DNA of 38,135 nucleotides from Lindgomyces ingoldianus (taxonomy: Eukaryota > Ascomycota > Dothideomycetes > Pleosporales > Lindgomycetaceae), in NCBI RefSeq assembly GCF_010093535.1, contig NW_022985217.1:328675-366809 (forward strand). The letters run 5' to 3'. This document shows positions 1 to 10,579 of the stretch, piece after piece. Every line of letters begins with the position of its first letter. Position 1 is the first letter of the stretch. Both the position numbers and the translations under genes were made by a program. The notes beneath the pieces were generated by a model, which worked only from the letters and a program-made list of their open reading frames with translations, had not been told where the DNA came from and searched no databases.

Positions 1-94
1 ACAACCAAAAGGTGCGAATAATCAACCAACAGTTAATTATTGCGTACAGAATAGTATATATACCCGTCGCACGTAAGCACCATCTCGGCCTTAC
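1..94. other. Leading sequence without RIP signature
   Basis: This stretch keeps many CpA, TpG and CpG dinucleotides, unlike almost everything after it. No coding frame or known family was recognised. Gypsy-A copies 2 and 3 agree with each other upstream of the equivalent point, but copy 1 stops matching them at about 94/95. This piece is therefore probably flanking DNA rather than part of the retrotransposon. It may be low-copy host DNA or the edge of another element. Confidence 0.5.
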
Positions 95-499
95 AGTACT
101 AATACATGTGACAGTATTGCATTAAGCATTAGAACAACAAACATTAAGCAGGATAGTAGCCTACATAGAAAAGGAACTATAATAGTTGCTTATAGTAGGG
201 AACAGCCTTAGCCTGTAAAACTATAAATTACTACATGTGTTAAACAGCTCCTTCTTATAAGCAGGAAGGCTAAATAAAGTGTAATAAATAAAATAACTAT
301 AAGTTCTACTATTTCTAGTAAAAAGTAGCAAGAAAAGAAGACTATCTAATGTTACATTACTTAGTTAAAGACTATAAATGTAAAGTAACTAACTACTATA
401 ATTAAAAACATTAAATTTATAAAAAAAAAAGTATAAGTTTAATAATAACTTATAAAATATTAATCTTTATCTTCTCTTAAATAAGAAAGTTAAACATAA

Positions 500-3400
500 T
501 ATATTAGTAGTAATTATAGTAGGGTAAGGGGCAAAACATAGCCTAACAACTACCTTTATGTATAAAGGATAGCCTAGACTAGCCCTTATAGACAGCAGAT
601 GCACCTTTACTGCTATAGATAAGGATTAAGTAGATAAGTAAAGCATACTATTCTACATAAAAAAAAACCTGTTTAAGGTAACTTTTGCTAACACCTTATT
701 AATTAAGTATAGCAGAGAATAGATTAACCTAGAAACTTATAAAAAGAACTTTAAAACTCTAAATATAAAAGACTAAAGGTCTATAAACATACTTAAGCTA
801 AAAGGTAAATATAATGTAATCTTAGGCTATAACTAGCTTAGAACACATAACCTTGCAATTAATTAGAGAACTATAACTATAAAAACTCCTAATAACTACG
901 CACACATAACTTAGTTAGTATGCTATAATAATAGATGCTTAGTCTATAAATAAGTAAAGCAAGGTAGCAGTTACTACTTTAAAAAAAGAAAACTTTAGAG
1001 ATTCCCTTACTAAAAGCTAAAAGCCTAAGTAATAAGAATAATAAAAAAAAAGCTTAAAAAAGTCTTTTATAAAAAAATTAAAGTAGATAAAGATGTAAAA
1101 TAAATTAGTGTTATTTAAACTTAAAATAAAGGTTATATTTTAACTAAATATAAGGATTATAAGGACATGTTTAAAACACTAAAGAATCTAGAAGAACTAC
1201 TACTGCACTAGCCTTAGAATTATGCTATTAACTTAATAAAAAACTATAACTTAAAAACCTATAAGCTTTACCCCTTAACAAAAGTATAAAAAAAGGCCTT
1301 ATAAGAGTATGTTAATAAGATGTTAGCATAAAGCTATATTTAAAAAAGCTATAGTTTAGTAGCCTTAGCAGTAGTTTTTATAAAAAAAAAAAAAGAAAGA
1401 TCTAAGTTTATTAAGACTATAAAACCTTAAATAATAACATAGTCTAAAATTAGTTCTTTTTACTAATTATATAAAACATTATAAACTAATTAAAAGGAAC
1501 CTGCTACTTTATAAAATTTAATATATAAGATAGATTTAATAAAATAAAGATATAAAAAAAAGATAAGTAGCTTATAGTGTTTAAAACCTTATAAAGACTT
1601 TATAAATTACTAGTAATGCTGTTTAGCCTAATAAACGCCCTAGTAACATTTTAGTAAATTATTAACACAGCCTTTAACCCCTATCTAGATGTTTTTACTT
1701 TAGTATATTTAGATAACGTCCTTATCTACTTAAAGAACACCCTAGAAGACTATGTACAGAAGGTATAAAAAGTCTTAAAGCAGCTTAGGAAGCACAGACT
1801 TTACTTACAGCTCTCTAAATATAAGTTCTATGTTACTAAGACAAAATACTTAGGATTTATAATTAATAAAAAAGAAATAAAGATTAATCTAGCTAAAATA
1901 TAAAAAGTGCTTAAATAGCTAAAACTTACTATAGTTAAGAAAGTAAAAGAATTCCTAGGGCTATTAGGCTATGTTAGACAAATAATTAAAGACTACTTAA
2001 AAATTACTATACTATTAATAAACATAATAACTAAGAAATAAGTAATAGCAAAATTTGTCTAGACCTTAAAAATAAATAAAGCATTTATAACACTAAAATA
2101 AGCTATAACAGATAAACTAGTACTAAGAATGTACAACCTATAACTAGATATAAAGATCTACATAGACGCGTCCTTTAGAGCTAGTAGAGCTGCGTTATAC
2201 TAAAAACAGAAAGATAGGAAATAGCACCTAGTTGCGTACTACTCTGCTAAGTTCTTAGGTCCTAAAGCAGGCTACAGCATACCTAACAAAGAGCTAAAAG
2301 CAATATTAAATGCTGTAAAAGTATAGGCTATAGAGCTACATAAAATAGTAAAGCTATTTAACATTATAACTAACTATGCAAACTTAGTTATGTTCTTATT
2401 AGTAAAGAAACTATTACTAATGCATATAAAATAAGTAATAAAACTTGCACAGTTTAACTATATTATTAAACATATACCTAGAGCATAAAACTAGTAAGCT
2501 AACACCCTTAGCTAAAGACTAAATTACTTTAATAAAAAAAAAGAAAAAACTAAAGAATTTACACTTTTTAAGAAAACTAATAAAGAATAGATTTATAATA
2601 AGCCTTAACTTATAAAAGAATTCTACATGCTTATAGCTAGTAAGTAAGAATAAAAAAACTTAATTTAAGAATATTATAAATCTTTAATATTTAGCTACCT
2701 TAGAATAGGCACTTTTTAGAAGAAGCTAAGAGCTGCTATACTATAACAAATACTAAAGGTAAAGCAATTATGCACAGAGGTGCTTAAAGAATGTAATACC
2801 TATAATAAAAGCAACTTATAGAGGCATAAGGCCTATAAATACCTTTAACTAATTAAAGCACTAAAATTACTATAAATAATAATTATAATAGATTTTATTA
2901 TAGAATTACCCCTGTCTAAAGAACTAGGGACAGATAGAATGTACAACATAATTATAGTAGCCCTAAATAAAACTACTAAGTACCTATATGCCTAGCCCTT
3001 AGAAAAAATAATAATAGCTAAAAAATTTATTTATAAATTAAAATAAAACATAATATTAGTATATAGATGCCTAAAAATTATTATTTTTAACTAAGATAAA
3101 CTGTTTACTAGCAGCTTCTAAAAAGCAGTAATATAACACTTTAGTATATTACATAAGCTATTAACAGCTTACTACTTATAAACAGATAGTTAAACTAAGA
3201 AAGTAAATATAGAAGTAGAAAAGTACTTAAGAAAATACATCTCTAGCACCTAAAATAATTAGATAGAATAGCTTTTAATAGCGCAACTAGCTATTAACAG
3301 TGTAGAATTAGCCACAACAAAAGAAACACTATATAAGGCTAATTTTAGTTATAACTTATACTTTAGGCTATAAGAAAATTAACCTATAAACTTATAAAAA

Positions 3401-3990
3401 TTAATAGACAAGCTAGTAGACTTATAATAAATTTATAAAAAGTTAGCTATAAAAGTAAGGTCTAGCAGAGAAGTAATAGAAAAGTATGTAAATAAATTAT
3501 AATAACTAGGACCTAAAATTTACCTAGAGGATTATATGTATTTTAACACTAAAAACCTAAAGATACTAAGACCCTTTAAAAAGCTAGTAAAAAAAAGAAT
3601 AAGACCTTATAAAGTTTTATAAACTTAATAAGATAACTATAAGCTTAAGCTTCCCTTACATATAAGAATCTACCTATAGTTTTATATCTCTAAGTTAGAA
3701 AAAGCACCTAAAGAAATTCTCTTATCTACTTAAAAATAAAAAGATAAAAAAATAGAATATAAGGTTAAATATATAGTAGGTAATTAAAAGAACTAAAAAA
3801 AGTTTTTAGTAAAATAAAAAGAATAGCCTACTAGTAAAAACACATAGAAACTAGCTAAGAACTTAAGGAATGTGCAGCTATTAGTATAAAAGTACCTTTA
3901 GGCTTGTCTAAGAGAAACTAGCTAGGCAATAAAGCACCTATATTAAAAGGAATAGCTATGTTATTACTAGATAGTAGCAGCTTTTAAAGA
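500..3990 (+). pseudogene. Gypsy-A copy 1 pol polyprotein (PR-RT-RNaseH-INT-chromodomain), RIP-degraded
   Basis: The protease active-site region reads ALIDSRCTF at 582-608, where the family expects D-S/T-G. Reverse transcriptase carries VYLDNVLIY, the YLDD box at 1706-1717 with the second Asp changed to Asn by a TG-to-TA transition. RNase H is marked by IDASFRASRAALY at 2162-2200. Integrase shows a damaged zinc-binding segment near 2770-2830, the first Asp in IDFIIELPLSK near 2888-2920, a damaged second-Asp region ending LFTSSF near 3083-3117, and the Glu region VNIEVEKYLR near 3203-3232. A chromodomain runs from 3752 to about 3900, beginning IEYKVKYIVG and containing PTSKNT. Chromodomains guide such elements to marked heterochromatin. 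The frame is largely continuous but has dozens of stops, mostly at Gln or Trp positions. Confidence 0.88.
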
Positions 3991-4022
3991 CAAGTCTTAG
4001 CTAATAATAGTTAAGAAAAGAA

Positions 4023-4436
4023 GTAGCTTTTTACTTTAGCCTTAAAGGCTTTTATCTTATCTAAGAAAGACAGGTCTTCTTTTAAGTACTTTGCATAATA
4101 AGCCTCTAGTAGGTCTAGCAACTTTTAGATATAATCTTGTTTAGAACACTTCTTATCTATTACCCCTAGCATCTTCTTTTGCAGATAAAGCTCTTTCTAA
4201 ACCTAAGCCTACTGCTTATTATACAGCGCATAATTATAAGCCTATAAAGCTTTAGCTTTTTAAAGAAGTAACTCTCTCTCTTTCTTTAAATAATCCTATG
4301 CAGTGTTAGAAATAAAGGTGTTGCACTTACTATGTTTTTTTACACACTTAACGCACTTATCTAAGAATAAGGTTAACACATAAGACAACTCTAAAGACTA
4401 GTAAGTGCTGTAAGGCCTTATCTTTGTCTAGTAAAG
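4023..4436 (-). pseudogene. Antisense accessory ORF in Gypsy-A copy 1 (C-x2-C-x6-C plus coiled coil)
   Basis: On the strand opposite to pol, between the chromodomain and the 3' LTR, a frame of 138 codons can be read. It is collinear with equivalents in copies 2 and 3. Key stretch: LDKCVKCVKKHSKCNTFISN, a C-x2-C-x6-C motif like the first half of a fungal Zn2Cys6 cluster, followed by a charged Lys/Glu/Leu/Ala-rich segment that is probably a coiled coil. It continues through KLLDLLEAYYAKYLKEDLSF to KIKAFKAKVKS. By eye it holds nine in-frame stops, all TAA or TAG and most at positions read as Gln elsewhere. This copy keeps the third Cys and is seven codons longer than the others. The start codon is not identified, and the function is unknown. 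Confidence 0.6.
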
Positions 4437-4605
4437 AGGATTAAAATAATAAATAATATAGAGATAGTAAAATAAACAAGACTAATAAGCTATTTAGCAT
4501 AAAAAAAATAGATGTTAGGAATGCTTTCTAGTAGGCAGACGCACACCTTATAAATAAACCCTTACTAACACAGTTGTGTAAGCAGAGCGGTAAGGACGCT
4601 GCTAG

Positions 4606-4620
4606 GAAGGAGGGGCAGCG
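4606..4620 (+). other. Polypurine tract of Gypsy-A copy 1
   Basis: A purine-rich run (ggaggggcagcg) lies directly against the 3' LTR. The same sequence stands at 16991-17006 in copy 2 and, as its complement, at 21180-21196 in copy 3. Its position fits the plus-strand primer of LTR retrotransposons. Confidence 0.55.
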
Positions 4621-5204
4621 TGTTACAGTCTATAGTTAGACTAGCGTAACCCTACCAGCAGTGCTCCACAATCTAGCTGGATTAGAACAGGGCTTGCTTA
4701 TAGACTAGTTAGAGGGCACAGAGACAGCACGCCTACCTAAGATTACAGAGGAATGTGTTGTCTAATAGGAAGGTAAGCTAAAGGAGCTAAAAGGAGCTTA
4801 TAAAAGCCCCTCTTAGCAAGCTCCCTTAGGCTCCCTCTAACTCCTCTTAGCGCCCTAACACATGTATATAGTTCCTACATTAAACAACCTTTAGAAGGTG
4901 TGTTTAACATTTAATTTATTTTTTATATAGACTAAGTAGCATTTAGCTTTATAAAGAGCTGTAATACTATTTATATATCTTACACTATATATACCTCTAA
5001 CCCTGTCTATTAGGACTGTTTAACCCTAGCCTCCCTACTGCTGCATATAGAGCAAACCACAATCTGGTCACTCTACCTCCCTCTATAGCCTAATAGCCTG
5101 TACGTAGGACTGTACAACCTACTAGATTGGCCCCTACCACCTGTCCTACTCTCCCCTAGGAACATCATAAGACCTGAGTGCTTCCTGAAGCAAGGATTGT
5201 AACA
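4621..5204 (+). repeat. 3' LTR of Gypsy-A copy 1 (584 bp)
   Basis: It begins TGTTACAGTC and ends GATTGTAACA, giving the TGTTACA/TGTAACA terminal inverted repeat shared by every Gypsy-A LTR in the window. It contains the conserved TATATATA at 4986-4993 and the GTACGTAGGACTGTAC block near 5100. RIP is mild near its outer (right) end. Confidence 0.9.
4986..4993 (+). promoter_or_regulatory. Candidate TATA box in the Gypsy-A LTR
   Basis: TATATATA in the setting CACTATATATACCTCTAAC is preserved in all Gypsy-A LTRs here (10306-10313, 17379-17386, and on the minus strand in both LTRs of copy 3) despite heavy mutation around it. Its central position suits an LTR promoter. Transcription start is not known. 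Confidence 0.35.
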
Positions 5205-5309
5205 CTTAGGCAGAGAAAAGACTCTTAACCTACTATAAAGAGAGTACTACTAGCCCTGCATGTTCTATACTGTACGCTAATATGTATTATGTTGCTATAC
5301 TTACTGTAA

Positions 5310-6520
5310 AGTAAAGGCCTTTTAAAAAAGGTATAATAGCCTACTTAAACTACTCCTAATCTCTAAATAAGCTTAAAAAAACATATTAATTAATTTTATT
5401 ATAGACTTACTTCTATCTAAAAGGTACATAAATATTATAGTAGTTATTAATTACTTAACTAAGTATTAACACTTAATACTATATTTCTTTATAACTACTC
5501 TTAATATAGCCTAGTTATTCTACTAATACATATAAGTTTACTATAGCCTGCCTAACATAATTATATTAGACAGAGGTACATAGTTTGTCTTAGCCTTTTA
5601 GGACAAACTCTGTAAATAGCTCTAAATTGTCCTTTATCTATCTACAGCTTTTTACCTAAAGACTAATAGCTAGACTAAGAACATAAATGCTATAATAAAA
5701 TAAGTCCTATAAGTGTACATAAACTACTAGTAAGATAACTAGGTAAAATAGTTAGCTATAGCATAGTTTAAAGCTAATAACATAACATCTAAATTAACAT
5801 AAGTATTCCTATTTTTAGTAAACTATAGATACTACTTTTAAATAAGATTTAAACTACTTTTAAATACCCTCTAACTAACTTATTAATTTATATAAGTAAT
5901 AGATATAAATAGACTTATTAATAAAATTTAAAATATATTTAAATATGTTTATAAAAAGCTTATATAGGCTTAAGCTTTTTAACAAGAGTACATAAACTAA
6001 TTCTAAACCCTTACCCCTGTGTATGCAGCTAGCAAGAAGGTCTAGCTAGACGCTAGAAATATCTAAATAAACTAATAATTAAAGAAACTTAATTAAAAAA
6101 ACCTTAGCCTCTTTATAGTAGCCTATATAGTTTTATTACATACTTACTAATTAATCTTACTTAACAGCATAAAGATACACCCTATGTTCTATATATTATT
6201 ACTGCGCTAAGTAGCCTCTAAATCTAACTATCTACTTAGACAGCTAAACCTGCCACTTAAACTTATTATTATAAATAATAAACTAGAATATGTTATAAAA
6301 GATGTTAAATAGATCTAGTTTAATAAGAAAAAATGTATCTATAAATACTTTATAAAATAGACTAGATATAATAAACTGTTGTAAGAACCTACAGAAGCCC
6401 TACAAAAGAACTCTACAGTAACCTAATTCTACGCCTAATACCTATCTAAACTAAACCTGTACTCTAATAAAGACAACCTAATGCTAGAACTACTAATGTA
6501 AAGGATTCCCTTCTTAATAA
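5310..6520 (+). pseudogene. Gypsy-B integrase and chromodomain remnant
   Basis: The integrase catalytic core can be read: INFIIDLLLSKRYINIIVV and NYLTKY from about 5387, then LPNIIILDRGTFVLAF-like sequence near 5550-5605 containing the second Asp as DRGT, then LSTAFYLKTNS and the Glu-region NINAIIK near 5640-5700. The C-terminal part of the integrase is followed by a chromodomain-like stretch near 6270-6430 (NNKLEYVIKDVK, then YKYFIK and EPTEAL). The spacing and order match fungal chromoviruses of the MAGGY/Tf1-like type. Stops at former Gln and Trp codons show RIP decay, and no intact frame remains. Confidence 0.75.
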
Positions 6521-6532
6521 AAGGGGGGGTAC

Positions 6533-6850
6533 TGTCACAGTATCCTCCCTAGATCCTAGACATAACTATATTAGACGTGTACTAGAGTATTATTAGTGCA
6601 TGTCTAACATAAATACAATATAACATAGACATAAACTTAAGCATAAACTGCTTTAACACTAACTAAACTTAGAATAGGCTTAATTTATACTTAAAGCGCT
6701 TAGACTTTTAAGCTAAGTATTTAATTACTAATTTCCTCCTAAACTTTTCTATTCCTCACACAACGTCTTATACCTACTATAATACCTCACGTAGTAATTA
6801 AACTAGACCTCCGTGAAGCTCTATAACCTTACTCGTGCACAATCGTGACA
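6533..6850 (+). repeat. Gypsy-B LTR (318 bp)
   Basis: It starts TGTCACAGTATCC and ends TCGTGACA, so the ends form a TGTCAC/GTGACA inverted repeat. It is preceded by the polypurine tract aaaagggggggtac at 6519-6532. It closes the integrase/chromodomain remnant as a 3' LTR and could equally be the 5' LTR of the gag-protease-RT sequence that follows. Confidence 0.75.
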
Positions 6851-9298
6851 TTAAGTTATAGTTTTTACACACTATTATATTAAATTATTTAGTTATTATA
6901 AATAAAAATTTAAAAACTTTTTATTAACTAAAGCTTTTAAGTTTAAAACTTTTTATCTTTTATAATTAAAATTATTTTTAGAAAAGTTATAAAAAGTGTG
7001 CTAAGGTAAAAACATAAAAACTACTAATAACTTATTAAAATTAGAGATAAACACTAATGCTTAACTCTTAACTACTCTTAGACTTTAGTATAAAAGTAGT
7101 AACACGCTTTAGCTATAGCTAAGGTAAGATACTTACTACTAAAGCTAAATAACTACTAACCTTAACAGCTAAACTCTCTTTTATAGAACTTAAAGCTAAA
7201 AACCTACTAAATTTAAAGTTAAACTTTAGTAACATAGCTTTTAAAAACTAAGTTACTTAATTAAAAGCATAAATTAAATAGCTAACTAAATTAAAAACTA
7301 TTAGTTTTAATTAACTTTTACTAACTACTAAAGTACTTTTAATAATGCCTTAAATTACTTTTACTATATTAATAGTAAAAGACTTTTTAGGCACTTTTAA
7401 GCTTTTTTAAAGCTACTTTACTAAATGTACACTTAAGATTAAGAACTTTATAAATAGTAAAAAACCTATGTTTAAATAATAGTAAGCCTTTATTATAAAT
7501 AGACTTAATATTAATTTAGATTACTATTAAAGTAAGCGCGCACACATAGTGTTAGTATAGGGACACACTGCTAGTATTGCAAAGAAATATCTAGAGCCTA
7601 GATGCCTAGCTAAATTAGACAACTTTTAGTTTAAAAATGTAAAAGAAATAATTAAGCTTTTATAAACTTACTCTATTACTAGTAATAAAGAGATAAAAGT
7701 GTAATAGGCGTTTTAAACTTTAAAGATAAGTAAAAAAAAAAGTGTTTTTTACTTTTAAAGCTTACTTTATTAGTGCTGCTATTAAAAAGTTTATATTAAA
7801 GTTAAAATAGTTCTTTTACTTATTAAAAAAAATACTGCCTAGCTTAAAAGTACTAAACTTAAGTTTTAAACACACTTAGAAAAGCTTTTTTAAGATAATA
7901 GTAGCTTACTTAATAGCTTATAACATAAAAAGAAGAAATACTTTTACTATTTTAAAGTAAACTATTAACTACACCTAACATTTTAATGTTAGACCTATTA
8001 TAAATTAATTTTAAAAAGTTTCTAGTAATATATCTAAGGCAGTATACTATTCTAGTGCACTCTAACCTGCACCTATGTTAGTACTCTAATCCACCCTAGC
8101 TACCTACTAACAACCTAGCTAGACACCTGCTCTTAAAAGACAAACAACTTTTAGTAACTATTATAATTATAGTAAACTAAGATATTTTACTAGTAATTAT
8201 TTTATCTTTAAAGTATAAAAAATTAAGATAAAGTAATAAAAATCTAAGAAAAAGTTTATAAATATAAATAATTATAAGCTAAACTTTTTTTAAATAAGAA
8301 ATAAAAATACTTAAAAAAACCTTTTATTTTAAGCTTAAATAAGTATAACTTAGTAAATATTAACTTATTATACTTATTTAGAGGAAAACATTTCTAAGTT
8401 TTTACTATTTTATACTTAAAAAGCATTAGAGTCTAATTAAATCCTTTAGTAAATACTAGTGTATATAGTTTCTTATTTATTAACTTAATAACTACTAAGT
8501 CTTTATTTTAATGCCTTTATATTCTTATTTAATAGTTACTTTTTAAAGTTATAGTTAAGAGCTTTTAAGACTAAATTTAAGTTTCTGTCTACTAGTATAT
8601 CTACCTATACATGTAAATTAATAGTAGAAGCATTTAAAACTGCTTCTTTATAATTATAAACTTTAGCTTATAGGAGTGTATTATTAGCATTAAATAGCTA
8701 TATTATTTTAAACTTTAACTAAATATCAAAAAGAATTAGATTATATAGCCTAGTAAGTATTCTACTACTTATAAACTTTTACTACTTTTACTTATATAAT
8801 TAAACTAGCCTAAGCGTAATAAAGAAGTAGAGTTAGATATTAGACAACATAACACACTATAAAAAAAGAACTAGATTTAGTAATTATACAGCCTAATAAT
8901 TTACTACATTAAGAGTTTACTAAGGCTACTAAAAATTATACTGCTTTCTTATTAGCTATAGTCTAAAAACACTTTAATTATTAATCTACTTATTTATTAA
9001 GAACTTTAGAACAGGTGGAAAGGATATTTATTACTCTACTATTAATTTTATTTTAGTAAATGCTTTCTATTTTAATATAAAAAAGAAAAAGAAAAAGTTT
9101 TTTTTAACTTTTATATATAAAATTAAGTGTTTAATTAAAGATAAGTAAGCCTTACTATTAAATAATAAATGTAAAACTAAAGCATTAGTAAACCTCTAAT
9201 TACTATTTAAATACTATTAGTACTAAGATGTATTTAGCTACACTGCAGCTTACTAATTACTAGCATATTACTTATATAACTATAAGATTATTCTTATA
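6851..9298 (+). pseudogene. Gypsy-B-like gag and protease region, RIP-degraded
   Basis: Very AT-rich sequence with faint plus-strand coding. A gag-like capsid stretch near 7580-7720 reads EPRCLAKLDNF, then KNVKEIIKLL and SNKEIKV. A retroviral-type protease near 8440-8700 reads NTSVYSFLFINLITTKSL followed by FKVIVKSF and YTCKLIVEAF, where the intact family would show a D-T/S-G-A type start. The right edge is the TA target at 9297-9298, where fold-back element FB-A begins. The same element resumes at 18070 with reverse transcriptase. From 6851 to about 7500 I see no identifiable domain, only AT-rich sequence that is probably leader and N-terminal gag. The family call rests on domain order, so it is less certain than for Gypsy-A. 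Confidence 0.5.
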
Positions 9299-9928
9299 AC
9301 GTACTTCACAGGCGAGTTGCTCACACACCTAAGTTGCTTACTTTTGCTAAGACCCTACTAAACCACCCTTCCTACACTAATGCATTCCCCATAACACTAC
9401 CTAGACGCGCTAAAAGAACATTAGATACAGCTTATGCTCTAAGCTTTTAAACAAGACATAAAACTCTTAAAGAAATATACTATAGCTATATGCAAAGTTT
9501 TATAAAAAATAATAAATAACTATAGCGCTAGACAACCTTTACAAGCTAATTCTGCAGCTAAATTATAAAGGCTAGGTAATAAAAAAAAGTAGGTAATTAT
9601 TAAGACTATACTTAAGCTATATGCACAAGAAATTTCCTCTTAGATAGCATTTATAGCTAATATAGCTAATTCTTTGCGCGCTAAGCGTAATCTAGGCTAT
9701 GTTTACATAAACTAGCCTAGTATGTTTGTAAAGTGTTATTTAAAGCTTAAAGTAAGGTTTTAAGCGTAAGTATAGTTAAAAGATATTTAGCTAATTATAA
9801 ACTCTATCTTACTAAAGTTGTACGTGTTATTATCCTAGATGCTATACTTAGCTTTAATATTCTTTATAAGGCTAAACCTGCCCTAAATTACTCTAGGACT
9901 CTTGTAAAAGGCTCTCTTATAGTTATAC

Positions 9929-9933
9929 TTATG
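9929..9933. repeat. Target-site duplication TTATG, left of Gypsy-A copy 2
   Basis: TTATG immediately before the 5' LTR is repeated immediately after the 3' LTR at 17600-17604. This is the 5-bp duplication usual for Ty3/gypsy integration. It marks the insertion point inside FB-A, close to the spacer/right-arm boundary. Confidence 0.92.
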
Positions 9934-10526
9934 TGTTACGGTCTACAGTTGGACCAGCGTAACTCCACCAGCAGTGCTCCACAATCTAGCTGGATTGGGG
10001 CAGGGCTCGCTTATCGACCAATCGGAGGACACGGAGGCAGCGCAGCTGCCTGCGGTTACGGAAGAATGCCTTGTCTAATAGGGAGGCAGGCCACGCACTT
10101 ATAGGAGCTTAAGGGAGCTTAAGGAGCCCCTCTTAGCAGGCTCCTATAAACTCTACTAACTCCCCTTAGCACCCTAAGCACATGTATATAGTTCCTACTT
10201 TAAACAACTTTTAAAAGGCGTGTTTAATATTTAGTTTATTTATTACATAGACTAAGTAGCATTTAGCTTTCTAAAAAGCTATAATACTATTTATATATTT
10301 TATACTATATATACCTCTAACTCTATCTAATAAGGACTGTTTAACTCTAGCCTCTTTACTACTGCATATAGGGCAAACTATAATCTAGTTATTCTACCCT
10401 TCTCTATTAGCCTATTAGCCTGTACGTAGGACTGTACACCCTACTAGATTAGCCCCTACTATCTATCCTATTTTCCCCTAGAAATATTACTAGACTTAAG
10501 TGCTTTCTAAAGTAAAAATTATAACA
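9934..10526 (+). repeat. 5' LTR of Gypsy-A copy 2 (593 bp)
   Basis: It begins TGTTACGGTC and ends AATTATAACA, which is the family end GATTGTAACA after C/G-to-T/A transitions. The first 150 bp keep many CpG, CpA and TpG, while the inner end is strongly mutated. A candidate TATA box lies at 10306-10313. Confidence 0.93.
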
Positions 10527-10579
10527 TTAAACACTACCTTTTTTAAAAAGTATAGCTACTTTATAATATAACTTAGATT

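Larger units (their letters stand above)
95..5204 (+). mobile_element. Gypsy-A copy 1, 5'-truncated chromovirus LTR retrotransposon
   Basis: This is a Ty3/gypsy chromovirus in which protease, reverse transcriptase, RNase H, integrase and chromodomain are legible in that order on the plus strand, followed by the 3' LTR at 4621-5204. It matches Gypsy-A copies 2 and 3 base for base apart from transitions. The 5' LTR and most of gag are absent: homology begins near 95, where un-mutated sequence lies to the left. The internal region is riddled with TAA and TAG at expected Gln and Trp codons, the RIP pattern, so the copy is dead. The right edge falls inside Gypsy-B sequence, and CTTAG at 5205-5209 would be its target duplication, but the left partner is not visible. 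Confidence 0.88.
5205..6850 (+). mobile_element. Gypsy-B chromovirus, 3' part (integrase, chromodomain, LTR)
   Basis: A second Ty3/gypsy family, different from Gypsy-A. Only the integrase end, chromodomain, polypurine tract and LTR are present, because the left side is cut by the right edge of Gypsy-A copy 1. The simplest reading is that Gypsy-A copy 1 inserted into this element. The piece just to the right (6851 onward) holds gag-like, protease and reverse transcriptase sequence in the same orientation. The LTR may therefore be shared by two tandem Gypsy-B copies. Confidence 0.75.

Noticed and set aside
6851..7500. Possible separate element or host gene
   Set aside because: No domain, terminal repeat or splice-like structure could be supported; it is best treated as leader or gag of the Gypsy-B-like element.
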